NCBI RefSeq assembly: GCF_029869925.1
Contig: NZ_CP118605.1
Location: forward strand, 248,001 to 312,000
Length of the DNA stretch: 64,000 nt
Reading direction: 5' to 3'
From: Microbulbifer bruguierae
GTDB taxonomy: Bacteria; Pseudomonadota; Gammaproteobacteria; Pseudomonadales; Cellvibrionaceae
The translations under genes and the position numbers were made by a program. This document shows positions 10,427-19,693 of the stretch, one piece after another. How positions within the stretch are numbered: position 1 is the first letter of the stretch; every line of letters begins with the position of its first letter. The notes under the pieces were generated by a model that did no database searches, was not told the origin of the DNA, and was given only the letters and a program-made list of their open reading frames with translations.

Positions 10427-11044
10427 TTGGCAGAAAGTACATCTCTCAGTCGCCGGATGTTCGGGCTGACGGTGCGCAACAATGCACACGCGGATATGCG
10501 CAGGCTGCGCCGGGAAGCGGGTGACGCGTCCCTGCACGGCAACAAGTTCTGGAAAAGTTCCTGCCTGACCATGGATTTTCTGAAAAGACACCCGTTAGAA
10601 AGCGGTGCCAGGGTGTTGGATCTGGGGTGTGGCTGGGGTCTTGGTGGGATCTTTTGTGCCAAAGAATTTGATGCGCAGGTGACTTCATTGGATGCGGACC
10701 CCAGCGTGTTTCCGTTCGCGGAGTACCACGCGGAATTGAACGGTGTGCAGATCAAAACCTGGCGCTGCCGCTACGAAAAGGTGACGGAAGCGGCACTGCG
10801 GGATTTTGACGCGGTGATCGGCACCGACATCTGCTTCTGGGACAAGCTGGAAGCGCCACTTTACAATCTTACCCGGCGCGCGCTGCGGGCGGGTGTCGAG
10901 CGGGTTCTGCTGGTGGATCCGGGCCGTTCACCGTTTCGGCGGCTGGCGGCGCGGGCTCAAGAAAAACTCGACGCGCAATACCACGAGTGGCAGACTCAGC
11001 GCCCGTTAAAGGCAACGGGCTGCATTATGCTTGCGGGCAAATAG
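10427..11044 (+). CDS. Class I SAM-dependent methyltransferase (METTL/lysine-MTase-like)
   Basis: A 205-residue methyltransferase with the SAM loop VLDLGCGWGLGGIFCA at about residues 63-78, an acidic LDADP strand 2 end, and a VIGTDICFWD block in place of the usual motif IV. This resembles the family that methylates protein lysines (METTL16/23-type, DUF-methyltransferase 16), but the substrate is unknown. The start is TTG at 10427, supported by an AGGGGAGAG ribosome site. It runs into msrA 41 bases downstream, likely in one transcript, and is divergent from the porin gene. Confidence 0.87.
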   Translation: MAESTSLSRRMFGLTVRNNAHADMRRLRREAGDASLHGNKFWKSSCLTMDFLKRHPLESGARVLDLGCGWGLGGIFCAKEFDAQVTSLDADPSVFPFAEYHAELNGVQIKTWRCRYEKVTEAALRDFDAVIGTDICFWDKLEAPLYNLTRRALRAGVERVLLVDPGRSPFRRLAARAQEKLDAQYHEWQTQRPLKATGCIMLAGK

Positions 11045-11085
11045 CGCCGGCGACCAATTGCCAGATGCTCAAATAGGTGTTCAAC

Positions 11086-11715
11086 ATGCATTACGACAAA
11101 ACCCAGATCCCAGGTGCAGACGAGGCCTTGCCCGGTCGTGCAGAGCCCATGCCCATCAGTGGCAAACATTTTGTCTCCGGCAACCCAATGCAGCCGCCAT
11201 TTCCCGAGGGCCTGGAACAGGCGGTTTTCGGAATGGGGTGCTTTTGGGGGGCAGAGCGCCTGTTCTGGGAAATCGACGGGGTTTACGTAACGGCCGTGGG
11301 TTATGCCGGAGGGCACACGCCCAATCCGAACTACCGCGAAGTATGCAGTGGTGGCACCGGCCATGCGGAGGTGGTGCTGGTGGTCTTTGACCCGGCAAAA
11401 GTGAGCTACAGGGAGTTGCTGCGCCACTTCTGGGAGGAACACGACCCCACACAGGGTATGCGCCAGGGCAATGATCTGGGCACCCAGTACCGCTCCTGTA
11501 TTTATACCTACGGCGAAGAGCAGCAGGCACAGGCCGAGGAAACCGAGCGGGAATTTCAGCAGGCGCTACAGGATCGGGACTACGGAGCCATTACTACCGA
11601 GGTTCTCCCCGCGCCGACCTTCTTTTACGCAGAGGAGGATCATCAGCAGTATCTGGCGAAGAATCCAGGAGGTTACTGCGGCCTGGCAGGTACCGGTGCC
11701 TGCCTGTTGCGTTGA
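11086..11715 (+). CDS. msrA: Peptide methionine-S-sulfoxide reductase
   Basis: Repairs methionine-(S)-sulfoxide in proteins. The catalytic GCFWG motif has its Cys at residue 52, followed by GYAGG and the TGHAEVV block. The resolving Cys residues are in the C-terminal [13 protein letters not shown] stretch. At 209 residues it is of the longer E. coli-like form. The ATG at 11086 is preferred over a GTG at 11077 because an AGGTGT ribosome site sits six bases before it. A strong terminator follows at once. No msrB is in the window. Confidence 0.97.
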   Translation: MHYDKTQIPGADEALPGRAEPMPISGKHFVSGNPMQPPFPEGLEQAVFGMGCFWGAERLFWEIDGVYVTAVGYAGGHTPNPNYREVCSGGTGHAEVVLVVFDPAKVSYRELLRHFWEEHDPTQGMRQGNDLGTQYRSCIYTYGEEQQAQAEETEREFQQALQDRDYGAITTEVLPAPTFFYAEEDHQQYLAKNPGGYCGLAGTGACLLR

Positions 11716-11720
11716 TCGCG

Positions 11721-11747
11721 AAAAGCGCCCCAATCGGGGCGCTTTTT
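11721..11747 (+). terminator. Rho-independent terminator of msrA
   Basis: A 7-bp GC stem (11725-11731 with 11736-11742), four-base loop and five T residues start ten bases after the msrA stop. Four A residues on the other side make a weak reverse terminator possible for the convergent sseA gene as well. Confidence 0.92.
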
Positions 11748-11787
11748 CGTAGCATGCTATACCGTCTCTAACTATGTCTTCGGTGGT

Positions 11788-12645
11788 CTATGTCTTCGCA
11801 GGCGTGTCTGGATGCAGGATATGCGCACACCAGTCACTCCAGCTTCCCGGATACAGCCGGGCCTCCCGATCGATCAGGCTCAGCGCTAATAGATTGACGC
11901 AGGCGGTGACTCCAGAACCGCAATAACACACGATATCGTCATCTGCGGGAATACTTTGCCAGTGTTCCCGCAGTTCGTTGATGGGGCGGATAAAACCCTG
12001 GTCGTTGGTGATGAGCTGCCAGGGTTTGTTGACCGCGGTGGGGATGTGACCGGCAATGGGGTCGATGGGTTCTTCATTGCCGGCGAAGCGCTTGGCATCC
12101 CGGGCGTCGACCAGCTGCCATGGTGGGTTCTGCAAGTGCGGATAGATGTCATCGTAATGCATCAGTTCGCCACTGCGGGGGTGGGCGACGAAGTCGCCGG
12201 GTGCGCTGCTCGAAGCGGTGCCTTCCTCTACCTCCATTCCGGCTTCTTTCCATGCGCCGAAGCCGCCGTCGAGGACGGCCACCTTGTCATGGCCGAAATG
12301 ACGCAGCAGCCACCAGGGGCGGGCGGCAAAGGCCAGACGCTGGTCGTCGTAAGCCACTACCTGAGTGTCGCGGTTGATACCGGCGGCGCGGGCAAATTCG
12401 GTAATCTGGGATGCCGAGGGAAAGGGATGGCGGCCGCCGTATCTTGCACAGGGTGCCGAAAGATCCCGGTGCAGGCTGGCGTAGTGGGCGCCCGGAATAT
12501 GTCCCGAAAGAAAGGCGTTTTCACCGGCCTGAGGATCTGCCAGATCGTAGCGGCAGTCGAGAACCACCAGATCGCAGAGGCCTTCAGCCTGTTGTTTCTG
12601 TAAGGCGGAAAGCTCGGAGACGGTAATCACACGCTGATAGTTCAT
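11788..12645 (-). CDS. sseA: 3-mercaptopyruvate sulfurtransferase
   Basis: A two-domain rhodanese of 285 residues. The active-site loop in the C-terminal domain is CGSGVTA with the catalytic Cys at residue 242; this loop is typical of mercaptopyruvate sulfurtransferases, while thiosulfate sulfurtransferases have CRxGx(R/T). The N-terminal inactive rhodanese domain holds the LDCRYDLADP and GHIPGAHY blocks. It transfers sulfur from mercaptopyruvate to thiols or cyanide in the cytoplasm. Single gene, convergent with msrA. Confidence 0.94.
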   Translation of the reverse strand: MNYQRVITVSELSALQKQQAEGLCDLVVLDCRYDLADPQAGENAFLSGHIPGAHYASLHRDLSAPCARYGGRHPFPSASQITEFARAAGINRDTQVVAYDDQRLAFAARPWWLLRHFGHDKVAVLDGGFGAWKEAGMEVEEGTASSSAPGDFVAHPRSGELMHYDDIYPHLQNPPWQLVDARDAKRFAGNEEPIDPIAGHIPTAVNKPWQLITNDQGFIRPINELREHWQSIPADDDIVCYCGSGVTACVNLLALSLIDREARLYPGSWSDWCAHILHPDTPAKT

Positions 12646-12738
12646 AGTGACTGCTTTTATCTTCGTTTGTGGCGAAAGTAAGGCCCGCCCGGGTTTTTGT
12701 CCAGTCCAATCACTTACGTATCCGTGAGTGTCGGCAGC

Positions 12739-14487
12739 CTATTGCGGCGCTGGATTCTCGCGGGCCTCAGAGTAGCGGCTACCTGCTGGAGCTTCCCGCA
12801 GCCTTTCGTTTGGTTTCTCGTGTTGCTCGCCGTTGGGCAGGTCTTCGTCAGTCCCGGATTCAGCTCCTGGCTCTGCCGCCAGCTGCTGTGAAGCCTCCCG
12901 CTGTGCTTCCATCTCCGCGATCTTGCGCTCCAGCTCCGCCTGATGGGCCAGTTCTTCTTTGCGGCAGGCGTTGGCGGTTTCCACGACCGGCTGGGCCGGT
13001 TGATCGAGAAAATCTGCAGCGGCCCGCGCAGCGCAGTCACTGGCTGAAATCACGTCGTGGGCCAGGTTCGGGAACAGTAGCCACTGGTGGTTGGGCAGTT
13101 TTTTGCGTGCCCTGTCGGCGTCGTTGGCAGCGAGTACCGGGTCCAGGGCACCGTGCATGACCAGCGTGGGGACCGGTGTCTTGATGGCCTGGGACTCCAG
13201 TAGCGGCGCAGAGGGGATGGCCCAGATTCGGCACTGCACCTGCATCATGTCGATGTCCGAGCGCACCGAGCCGCCGAGCGTACCGCTGTTGGCAGCGGTC
13301 TGGCGGGCCAGGTCGAAGTCCACGAAGGGGGCTTCTTCGTAACAGAAATGGCTGATGCCGGCGGCGTCGCCAAAATTCGGGTCCAGTACCAGTCCCATAA
13401 AACTGGCAATAGAGGGCTTGAGCAGTTCCGCCTCGCCGGTCTCCAGTTGGTCGATAATGGCGGGCAATTCCCGGTAAAAATGTTCGTTGTAGAGCGCTTG
13501 AAACAGCACCCGCAGCAGGCGCTGGCCGCTGAGAACAAAGGGGTAGCGCTCGCCGGGGTGGATATTGCCGGTGTCGACCGTGAGTGGCTCTTCATCCAGC
13601 GTTTGTACCAGTGCTTCCAGTCTCCGTTGCAGGTCCGGATAGCGTTTGTTGCAGTCCGGGTCTTTGCTGCAAAACTCGATGCCGCGCTCATAGGCGGCCA
13701 GCACGTCCTGGGGGAGTTGCTGGGCGTAAATGATATTGGGGAAGACCGCACTGTTCAGCACCATGGCCCGTACCGAATCGGGAAACTCCCGGGCAATGGT
13801 CAACGCGTAGCGGCTGGCATAGGAGACGCCGTAGAGGTTCAGTTTGGGCAGTCCGAGGGCCTGGCGCAGGGCCTCGACATCCCTGGCGACCGCGAGACTG
13901 TTGTAATGGGCGAGGTCGGCACTCTGGCTGAGGCGGGTGTAGCAGCGCTCCATGCTGTAGGTGAATACCCGGGATTCCTCGTCGGTGCTCAGTTTGCGGG
14001 TGAAGGCGAGGTCGGCATCCTTGATGAACTCGTCGCAGGCCAGCCGCGGTTTTGCCATACCGGTGCCACGGGGGTCGATGACGATCAGGTCACGGCCGCT
14101 TTCCACGGTCATGTCCGCATAGTTGACCCACAGCCAGTCACTGGCATTTTCCGGCTCCAGTCCCATGCTGGCGCCGGGTCCGCCGGCACCCAGGTGGAGC
14201 AGTGGCTCCTTGTCCGGGTCACTAATCTGGGCAAAGAAGCGCACCACCGGGAACTGGATTTTACGGCCTTCGGGCTTGGTGTGGTCTTCCGGCACTTCCA
14301 TCATGAAGCACTGGGTGGTGGGCCAGCTGGGCTCGGTGTCAAACCAGCAGGGTTTGCTGATCAGCTGGTTGGGGGTCTCTCCGGCGGTTTTTACCGGCTT
14401 GTCACAGCCAGCCAAAAACAGCAGCGCGCCGAGAGCAAGCAGGGGCGCACACAGAGCACGGTGGGGCAGGGTAAAGCGTAGGGGCAT
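12739..14487 (-). CDS. Lipoprotein alpha/beta-hydrolase (TAP-type peptidase)
   Basis: A 582-residue serine hydrolase of the tripeptidyl-aminopeptidase/proline-iminopeptidase branch. The signal peptide ends in a lipobox LAGC (lipid Cys at 28), so it is anchored in the envelope. The GGPG oxyanion motif is at 102-105, the nucleophile elbow GVSYAS has Ser222, the acid is in MHGALDPV and the His in NLAHDV. After the catalytic domain comes a charged coiled-coil-like tail (about 505-582) rich in Glu and Gln. Likely releases N-terminal residues from peptides in the periplasm. It is 51 bases downstream of the TRIC-like gene start. Confidence 0.9.
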   Translation of the reverse strand: MPLRFTLPHRALCAPLLALGALLFLAGCDKPVKTAGETPNQLISKPCWFDTEPSWPTTQCFMMEVPEDHTKPEGRKIQFPVVRFFAQISDPDKEPLLHLGAGGPGASMGLEPENASDWLWVNYADMTVESGRDLIVIDPRGTGMAKPRLACDEFIKDADLAFTRKLSTDEESRVFTYSMERCYTRLSQSADLAHYNSLAVARDVEALRQALGLPKLNLYGVSYASRYALTIAREFPDSVRAMVLNSAVFPNIIYAQQLPQDVLAAYERGIEFCSKDPDCNKRYPDLQRRLEALVQTLDEEPLTVDTGNIHPGERYPFVLSGQRLLRVLFQALYNEHFYRELPAIIDQLETGEAELLKPSIASFMGLVLDPNFGDAAGISHFCYEEAPFVDFDLARQTAANSGTLGGSVRSDIDMMQVQCRIWAIPSAPLLESQAIKTPVPTLVMHGALDPVLAANDADRARKKLPNHQWLLFPNLAHDVISASDCAARAAADFLDQPAQPVVETANACRKEELAHQAELERKIAEMEAQREASQQLAAEPGAESGTDEDLPNGEQHEKPNERLREAPAGSRYSEARENPAPQ

Positions 14488-14538
14488 ATTACGATTGCCT
14501 GAATTGGAATCCGGTGGTTGAAACGCCGCTTGCGGAGG

Positions 14539-15156
14539 TCAGTTGGGGCGCATTCGCGCGATAGGGGCGGAGAGGTTCCAGCGCAGCGCCGCCAGACGAA
14601 TCCCCAGGGTGACCAGTACCGCTATGGCCACCACGATTTCCCCGGGCAGCCCTTCAATGTCGTCCAGTATTACCAGAGCAGAGGCGCCGCTCAAGGCCGC
14701 GGTGGCATAAATTTCCCGCCGCAGCAGCAGCGGGATGTCACCACACAGAATATCGCGAATCAGCCCCCCGAAGGTCCCGGTCATGACGCCCATGACGATG
14801 GCGATAGCGGAGGAGTGGCCGAGGTCCAGCACTTTCTGGGTGCCGATGACCACGAATACCGCGAGCCCTGCGGCGTCAGCGATCATCAGCAGGCGCATGG
14901 GGACGTGCAAATAGCGGATCAGATAGAAGCTGATGACACCGGTGGCGGCGGCGATCCACAGGTAGTGACTGTCGGACAGCCAGAACACCGGGACATTGAG
15001 AATCATATCGCGGGTAGTGCCGCCGCCGGTGGCGGTGACACAGGCCAGCACCACGGCTCCGAACAGGTCCATCTGCTTATGACCCGCCGCCAGCACTCCA
15101 GTAAAAGCGAAAACGACAATGCCGATCAGGTCAAACCAGTGCAGCAGCTGTTCCAT
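14539..15156 (-). CDS. Trimeric intracellular cation (TRIC) channel family protein (UPF0126)
   Basis: A 205-residue inner-membrane protein made of two homologous halves, each with three hydrophobic segments and a glycine-rich signature: TATGGGTTRDMIL in the first half and GTFGGLIRDILCGD in the second. This is the bacterial TRIC/YicG pattern; family members conduct K+ as trimers. A weak start context makes ATG at 15156 the best choice. Probably co-transcribed with the lipoprotein peptidase gene. Confidence 0.92.
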   Translation of the reverse strand: MEQLLHWFDLIGIVVFAFTGVLAAGHKQMDLFGAVVLACVTATGGGTTRDMILNVPVFWLSDSHYLWIAAATGVISFYLIRYLHVPMRLLMIADAAGLAVFVVIGTQKVLDLGHSSAIAIVMGVMTGTFGGLIRDILCGDIPLLLRREIYATAALSGASALVILDDIEGLPGEIVVAIAVLVTLGIRLAALRWNLSAPIARMRPN

Positions 15157-15234
15157 GGGTACCCGTCCGCGTGAGTCTTGTCGGTGAGGCGGAGATTATG
15201 GGGTCCTCTGTCACGAAGGTACAGCGCAAGGGTT

Positions 15235-15273
15235 CTTTGCAATGGACCTTTGCAATGGACCTTTGCAATGGTC
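15235..15273. repeat. Three tandem copies of a 13-bp unit
   Basis: CTTTGCAATGGAC is repeated exactly twice and then once with one change (15235-15247, 15248-15260, 15261-15273), followed by CTTTG of a fourth. It lies upstream of the TRIC-like gene, within its promoter region. Confidence 0.85.
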
Positions 15274-15300
15274 CTTTGTAGATACTTCTGTGGCGGTACT

Positions 15301-15401
15301 GCTACCGGGTACAGCCTTCCGAGACACGCCGTGAACCCATCCCTGGGGGCTCTGCGAAAACATCCTGTTTTCGAAGGTCTCGGAAGGCTGTACCCGGCAG
15401 C
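15301..15401. repeat. Nested palindromic repeat, copy 1
   Basis: Outer arms 15301-15325 and 15377-15401 pair at 24 of 25 positions. Between them lie a core (15331-15353, GTGAACCCATCCCTGGGGGC...) and an inner perfect 8-bp hairpin (15355-15362 with 15366-15373). The core matches the one in the two repeats near 23,000, while both sets of arms are unrelated to theirs. It sits after the 3' end of gcdH and before the TRIC-like gene. Confidence 0.85.
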
Positions 15402-15453
15402 AGCACCTTAGCGGCGATGCTGCAGGATCGTGTGGATTTCCGGGCTGCTGGTC

Positions 15454-16638
15454 TCAGAAAAACGCCTGTAATCCTGTCTGCGCACGCCCCAGTATCAGTG
15501 CGTGGACATCGTGGGTACCTTCGTAGGTATTCACGGCTTCCAGGTTCATCACATGGCGGATAACGTGAAATTCGTCCGAGATACCGTTGCCACCATGCAT
15601 ATCCCGGGCGGTGCGGGCAATGTCCAGGGCCTTGCCGCAGTTATTGCGCTTGACCAGGGAAATCATGGTCGGGTCGAAGTCTTTGTTCTCGTCCATCAGG
15701 CGGCCCACGCGCAGGGAGGCCTGCAGGCCGAGGGTGATCTCAGTCTGCATATCCGCGAGTTTTTTCTGGAACAGCTGGGTCTGCGCCAGCGGCTTGTCGA
15801 ACTGTTTGCGGTCCAGGCCGTACTGGCGCGCGGCGTGCCAGCAGAACTCCGCTGCACCGAGAGCGCCCCAGGAAATCCCATAGCGGGCGCGGTTCAGACA
15901 GCCGAAGGGGCCGCCCAGGCCTTTGGTATCCGGGAAACGGTTTTCTTCCGGCACGAACACATTGTCCATGACGATTTCGCCAGTAATGGAAGCGCGCAGG
16001 GAGAACTTGCCTTCGATTTTCGGTGCCGCCAGGCCCTCCATACCTTTATCCAGTATGAAGCCGCGGATATCCCCCTCGTCATCTTTTGCCCAGACTACGA
16101 ATACGTCAGCGATGGGACTGTTGGTGATCCACATCTTGGCGCCGCTGATAAGGTAGCCGCCGTCCACTTTACGAGCCCGGGTCTTCATGCCGCCGGGATC
16201 GGAGCCGGCGTCCGGCTCGGTGAGGCCGAAACAGCCTACCCATTCGCCAGTGGCCAGTTTCGGCAGGTATTTCTGCTTCTGTTCCTCGCTGCCGTAGGCG
16301 TAGATCGGGTGCATCACCAGACTCGACTGCACGCTCATGGCGGAGCGGTAACCGGAATCAACACGTTCCACTTCCCGCGCCACCAGACCGTAAGACACGT
16401 AGTTCAATCCCGCACAGCCATAGCCTTCAATGGTAGAGCCAAGCAACCCCAGTTCTCCCATTTCAGACATGATGTCGCGGTCGAAGATTTCATGGCGGTT
16501 TGCTTCGAGTACCCGCGGCATCAACTTGGATTGGCAGTATTCCCGCGCGCTGTCGCGGATCATGCGCTCTTCATCGGTGAGCTGGCGGTCCAGCAGCAGG
16601 ATATCGTCCCAGTGTGCCAAAGGCTGATTTTTGCTCAT
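15454..16638 (-). CDS. gcdH: Glutaryl-CoA dehydrogenase
   Basis: FAD enzyme that oxidises and decarboxylates glutaryl-CoA to crotonyl-CoA in lysine and tryptophan breakdown. The 394-residue chain has the acyl-CoA dehydrogenase FAD blocks ([18 protein letters not shown] and [16 protein letters not shown]) and the glutaryl-specific end [16 protein letters not shown], with catalytic Glu373. No CoA-transferase or regulator is adjacent, although a type III CoA-transferase lies 14 kb away at 30,150. A nested palindromic repeat follows the gene. Confidence 0.95.
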   Translation of the reverse strand: MSKNQPLAHWDDILLLDRQLTDEERMIRDSAREYCQSKLMPRVLEANRHEIFDRDIMSEMGELGLLGSTIEGYGCAGLNYVSYGLVAREVERVDSGYRSAMSVQSSLVMHPIYAYGSEEQKQKYLPKLATGEWVGCFGLTEPDAGSDPGGMKTRARKVDGGYLISGAKMWITNSPIADVFVVWAKDDEGDIRGFILDKGMEGLAAPKIEGKFSLRASITGEIVMDNVFVPEENRFPDTKGLGGPFGCLNRARYGISWGALGAAEFCWHAARQYGLDRKQFDKPLAQTQLFQKKLADMQTEITLGLQASLRVGRLMDENKDFDPTMISLVKRNNCGKALDIARTARDMHGGNGISDEFHVIRHVMNLEAVNTYEGTHDVHALILGRAQTGLQAFF

Positions 16639-16906
16639 GGTTTCGGGTCCGTAGAAAACTTAAGGGAAACTAATAGAAAACTTAAGACAAACTGTGAAAT
16701 CGCTATGTATCAGAATGTTAAGCAAAAGCCCGTGGCGTAGCGGCAGAATTGATTCAGCAGCGATACGAGATCGCCGGGGGCTTTATTGCTATCCGTCGAT
16801 CATAGCGAACAATTTTCCGGGAATCACGTTTGTGATCACATTTTTTCTCGGTCGATTTGGAGCCGGCAAAATATCCGGACCAAGGACCCCACCATTCGTC
16901 TCGCAA

Positions 16907-16926
16907 TTTACGTTAATGAACGTAAA
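16907..16926. promoter_or_regulatory. Operator-like palindrome upstream of the RND efflux operon
   Basis: TTTACGTT-AATG-AACGTAAA is a perfect 8+8 palindrome immediately upstream of the proposed -35 box. Such dyads are the usual targets of TetR/AcrR-type efflux repressors. No such regulator gene is in the window, so the factor must be encoded elsewhere. Confidence 0.6.
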
Positions 16927-16931
16927 ACGCC

Positions 16932-16959
16932 TTGCCGGTGTTATATAAGTTCAGATAAT
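16932..16959 (+). promoter_or_regulatory. Probable sigma-70 promoter of the RND efflux operon
   Basis: TTGCCG (16932-16937) and GATAAT (16954-16959) are separated by 16 bases and lie 32 bases before the first gene of the operon. A TATAAG six bases upstream of the proposed -10 is an alternative. The adjoining palindrome supports regulation here. Confidence 0.5.
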
Positions 16960-16991
16960 GAAAACAACTCTCGTTATATCGAAAAAGTGCT

Positions 16992-18452
16992 ATGGGGTAC
17001 CTGACAAAAATTCCCGTTTTGGGGCGCGTACTGTGTGTCCTCTGCCTGACTGCCTGCAGTAGCCAGACGCTGCCGCCGGAATTGCCGCAGCAGACACTCG
17101 GACTTCCGGAGCAGTTCCGCGCCTCTGGCACGCTGGCGGCGGAGCAGCGCTGGTGGCAGAGTTTTGCTGACGACGAGCTCAACCAGCTGGTATCCCTGGC
17201 GCTGGCGGACAGTCCGGACTTGCAGGCAAGCTACTGGCGCCTGCAACAAGCGGATGCCGCTGCCGCTCAGGCGCGCAGTGGTTTCTGGCCGCGCCTGACT
17301 GGCTCCCTGGACAACACCAACCAGCGCCGGGCTTCCTCCGACGGCTTCGACTTTTCCGGTGCCGAAAACGAAGGCGGCAGCTGGAGCGGCAGTCTGGCGG
17401 CCGGTTATGAGGTGGATTTGTGGGGGCGGGTGCGCAGTGGCGCCCGTGCCGCTGAGGCGGGGCGCCTGGCACAGGAAGAAAACCTGCAGACCGCCGCGCT
17501 TACCCTGGTAGCGGAAGTGACTGGGGTGTGGTTGCAATTGCAGGAGCAATGGGGCCAGCTCCAGCTACTGGAACAACAGCTGGAGACCAATCGCAAAACC
17601 CTGCGAGTGCTGGAGCTGCGTTTTGGTGGCGGTGTGAGTGCCGCCGCCGATGTATTGCAGCAGCGCCAGCTGGTACAGGAATCCATGCAACAGCTGGATG
17701 CAAGCCGGGCAAACATCCAGAACTTACAGGTGCAGTTGGCGGCATTGCTGGGGACAACAGAACAGCGGTTGCCGACCTTTGTGAATCGGGGAAATGCCTT
17801 ACCGACAATTCCGGCGCTGCCAGACACTGGAGTGCCCTCGCAACTGCTGTTGCGACGCCCGGACGTAAACGGCGCGCAGCGGGAACTGTTACAGGGGCAT
17901 TACCTGGCGGATCAGGCCTGGGCGGAGCGCTTGCCTGGTCTCACCCTGAGTGTATTTTTCAGTGGTGGCGGTAACTCCCTGAGCGATATTGCCGAGGACT
18001 GGCTGTTGAACCTGAGCGCAGCCGTCGAGGCGGTGATCTTTGATGGCGGAGCGCTCTCCGCGGCCAAGCGCCAGCAGCAGGCGGTAGAGCAGGAACGGTG
18101 GTCGGTATTTCGCAATACCGTGATGCAGGCACTCGGAGAAGTGGAGCAGGCATTGATCAATGAGCAGGCCATCCGCGACCGCTTGCATTACTTACAGACC
18201 AGAATCGAATTGGCGGATCAGATTTCCGTGCGCCAACGGCGCGCGTACATGCGCGGCACGGTTGATTTTCTCAACGTGCTGTCGGCGACCAACAATCAGC
18301 AATCCCTGGAGCGGCAGCATCTCACTGCACGCCGCGAATTACTGGAAAACCGGGTAACACTCTACCGTGCGCTTTCCGGCGGGCTGGCGGCACAAGATCT
18401 ACCGCAGCCGCCGAAGGTGGAGCTGGATGTTTACCGGGTGGAGACCCATTGA
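16992..18452 (+). CDS. RND efflux outer-membrane factor lipoprotein (NodT/TolC family)
   Basis: Forms the trimeric outer-membrane exit duct of a tripartite pump. The 486-residue chain begins with a lipoprotein signal ending LTACSS, then the WWQSFADDELNQLV block that opens the mature part of NodT-type factors, and two long repeated helical-hairpin regions (about 60-220 and 270-460). It is first in a three-gene operon: its TGA overlaps the ATG of the adaptor gene, and that gene overlaps the pump gene. The complete set implies drug or solvent export; the substrate is unknown. Confidence 0.94.
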   Translation: MGYLTKIPVLGRVLCVLCLTACSSQTLPPELPQQTLGLPEQFRASGTLAAEQRWWQSFADDELNQLVSLALADSPDLQASYWRLQQADAAAAQARSGFWPRLTGSLDNTNQRRASSDGFDFSGAENEGGSWSGSLAAGYEVDLWGRVRSGARAAEAGRLAQEENLQTAALTLVAEVTGVWLQLQEQWGQLQLLEQQLETNRKTLRVLELRFGGGVSAAADVLQQRQLVQESMQQLDASRANIQNLQVQLAALLGTTEQRLPTFVNRGNALPTIPALPDTGVPSQLLLRRPDVNGAQRELLQGHYLADQAWAERLPGLTLSVFFSGGGNSLSDIAEDWLLNLSAAVEAVIFDGGALSAAKRQQQAVEQERWSVFRNTVMQALGEVEQALINEQAIRDRLHYLQTRIELADQISVRQRRAYMRGTVDFLNVLSATNNQQSLERQHLTARRELLENRVTLYRALSGGLAAQDLPQPPKVELDVYRVETH

Positions 18453-19693
18453 TGTCTAAATTTGGAATCCTGAACAAACTCAACTGGAGCATCGTGATTC
18501 CGGTTGCGCTGATTGGCATGGCCCTGTTGCTGTCCAACTGGCTGCTGGAAGAAAAGCCCACCATGCAGCGCGGAGAGCGCAAGGCGCCACCGGTTACCGT
18601 CGAAGTCGCCGAGGCGGAATACGGACAGTTCCCGCTCACAATCAAAGCGCTGGGCAAGGTAGCCGCGCGCGAGCTGGTGGAGCTGCAGCCACAGGTAGAA
18701 GGCCGGGTGGAATGGCTTGACTATGACCTGGGACCGGGCTCGACCCTGGAAAAAGGCCAGCCACTGATGCGCATCGAGCGCGAGCCCTATCAGCTGGCAC
18801 TACAGAGCGCCCGCAGTAGCCTGGCGGAGCGCCGCGCAGAATTGCAGCAGGAAGAGGGGCAGCGCACGGTTGCCGAGGAAGAATTCGAACTGCTCGGCAG
18901 CTCTCTGCCCGATGCGGATCGCGCGCTGGTGTTGCGTGAGCCGCAACTGGCGGCTGCCCGCGCTCGCGTGGATGCGGCGCACGCATCGGTCAACCTGGCT
19001 CAGCGCGACCTGCGTCTGACCGCCATTGCCAGTCCCTTCACGGCACTGCTGGTGTCGCGCAGTGTGGATATCGGTGACCGTGTGGCACCGGGCACCGTCA
19101 TGTACAACCTGGCGGGTGCCGACCGCTTCCAGATCGAAGTGGAAGTGCCCGCGCGCCAGTTGCCACAGCTCAACACTCCCAAAGCCACCGTGCGTATTCG
19201 CGGCAGTCAGTGGCCTGCGGGGGAGTACAGGGACGGGCGTTTTGTGCGGGTAATTCCGGTACTGGAAGAGCAGGGCCGCCTGGCACGGGTGCTGGTAGAG
19301 CTGGACGACCCTCTGGGTATCGAAAACCCTTCGCGCCCGCAATTACTGCTCAATGATCTCGCCCGTGTGGAAATTACCGGCCGTGCCAACGGGCAGCAGG
19401 TGCGTATTCCACTGACTGCGCTGCAGGATGGGGACCGGGTGTGGATAGTGCGCGATGGCAAAATCGTTATCCAGCCGGTCAGGGTTGCGCATTTCAATGA
19501 AGAATTTGCGGTGCTGGAAAGTGGTCTGCGCGGTGGTGAAATCCTGGTAACGACACGGCTCGCCAGTGTGACCGATGGTATGCCGGTGCGCGTTGCGGAA
19601 ACTGCGCGCCAGAAAACCCAATCCCAGAAAAGCGAGCCCCCGGAGTTGCCGGAGCGCCCCCGCAGTGACGGCGCCGATGGTGAGCGCGGATGA
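18452..19693 (+). CDS. RND efflux periplasmic adaptor subunit
   Basis: Links the inner-membrane pump to the outer-membrane duct. The 413-residue chain has an N-terminal membrane anchor (about 12-32) without a lipobox, a biotinyl-lipoyl half (VAARELVELQPQVEGRVEWL), a helical hairpin (about 105-185), the second lipoyl half (LTAIASPFTALLVSRSVDIGD) and beta-barrel plus membrane-proximal domains. The start is the ATG at 18452, coupled to the previous stop as TGATG; a TTG just before is not needed. It overlaps the pump gene by four bases. Confidence 0.94.
   Translation: MSKFGILNKLNWSIVIPVALIGMALLLSNWLLEEKPTMQRGERKAPPVTVEVAEAEYGQFPLTIKALGKVAARELVELQPQVEGRVEWLDYDLGPGSTLEKGQPLMRIEREPYQLALQSARSSLAERRAELQQEEGQRTVAEEEFELLGSSLPDADRALVLREPQLAAARARVDAAHASVNLAQRDLRLTAIASPFTALLVSRSVDIGDRVAPGTVMYNLAGADRFQIEVEVPARQLPQLNTPKATVRIRGSQWPAGEYRDGRFVRVIPVLEEQGRLARVLVELDDPLGIENPSRPQLLLNDLARVEITGRANGQQVRIPLTALQDGDRVWIVRDGKIVIQPVRVAHFNEEFAVLESGLRGGEILVTTRLASVTDGMPVRVAETARQKTQSQKSEPPELPERPRSDGADGERG

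Larger units (their letters stand above)
16639..16991. other. Divergent control region between gcdH and the RND operon
   Basis: 353 bases without a gene. It holds the gcdH promoter (minus strand), a TGTGATCACA palindrome at 16831-16840, the 20-bp operator-like palindrome at 16907-16926 and a sigma-70-like promoter at 16932-16959. Short frames in it lack similarity and start sites. Confidence 0.6.

Noticed and set aside
10205..10591. 129-codon upstream extension of the porin-like gene
   Set aside because: No signal peptide at its start, no similarity, and it overlaps the divergent methyltransferase gene; the internal ATG at 10204 gives a proper signal sequence.
13348..14481. 377-codon plus-strand frame
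   Set aside because: Antisense to the lipoprotein peptidase gene, which has lipobox, GGPG and catalytic Ser motifs.
15502..16740. 412-codon plus-strand frame
   Set aside because: Antisense to gcdH, which matches its family along its whole length.
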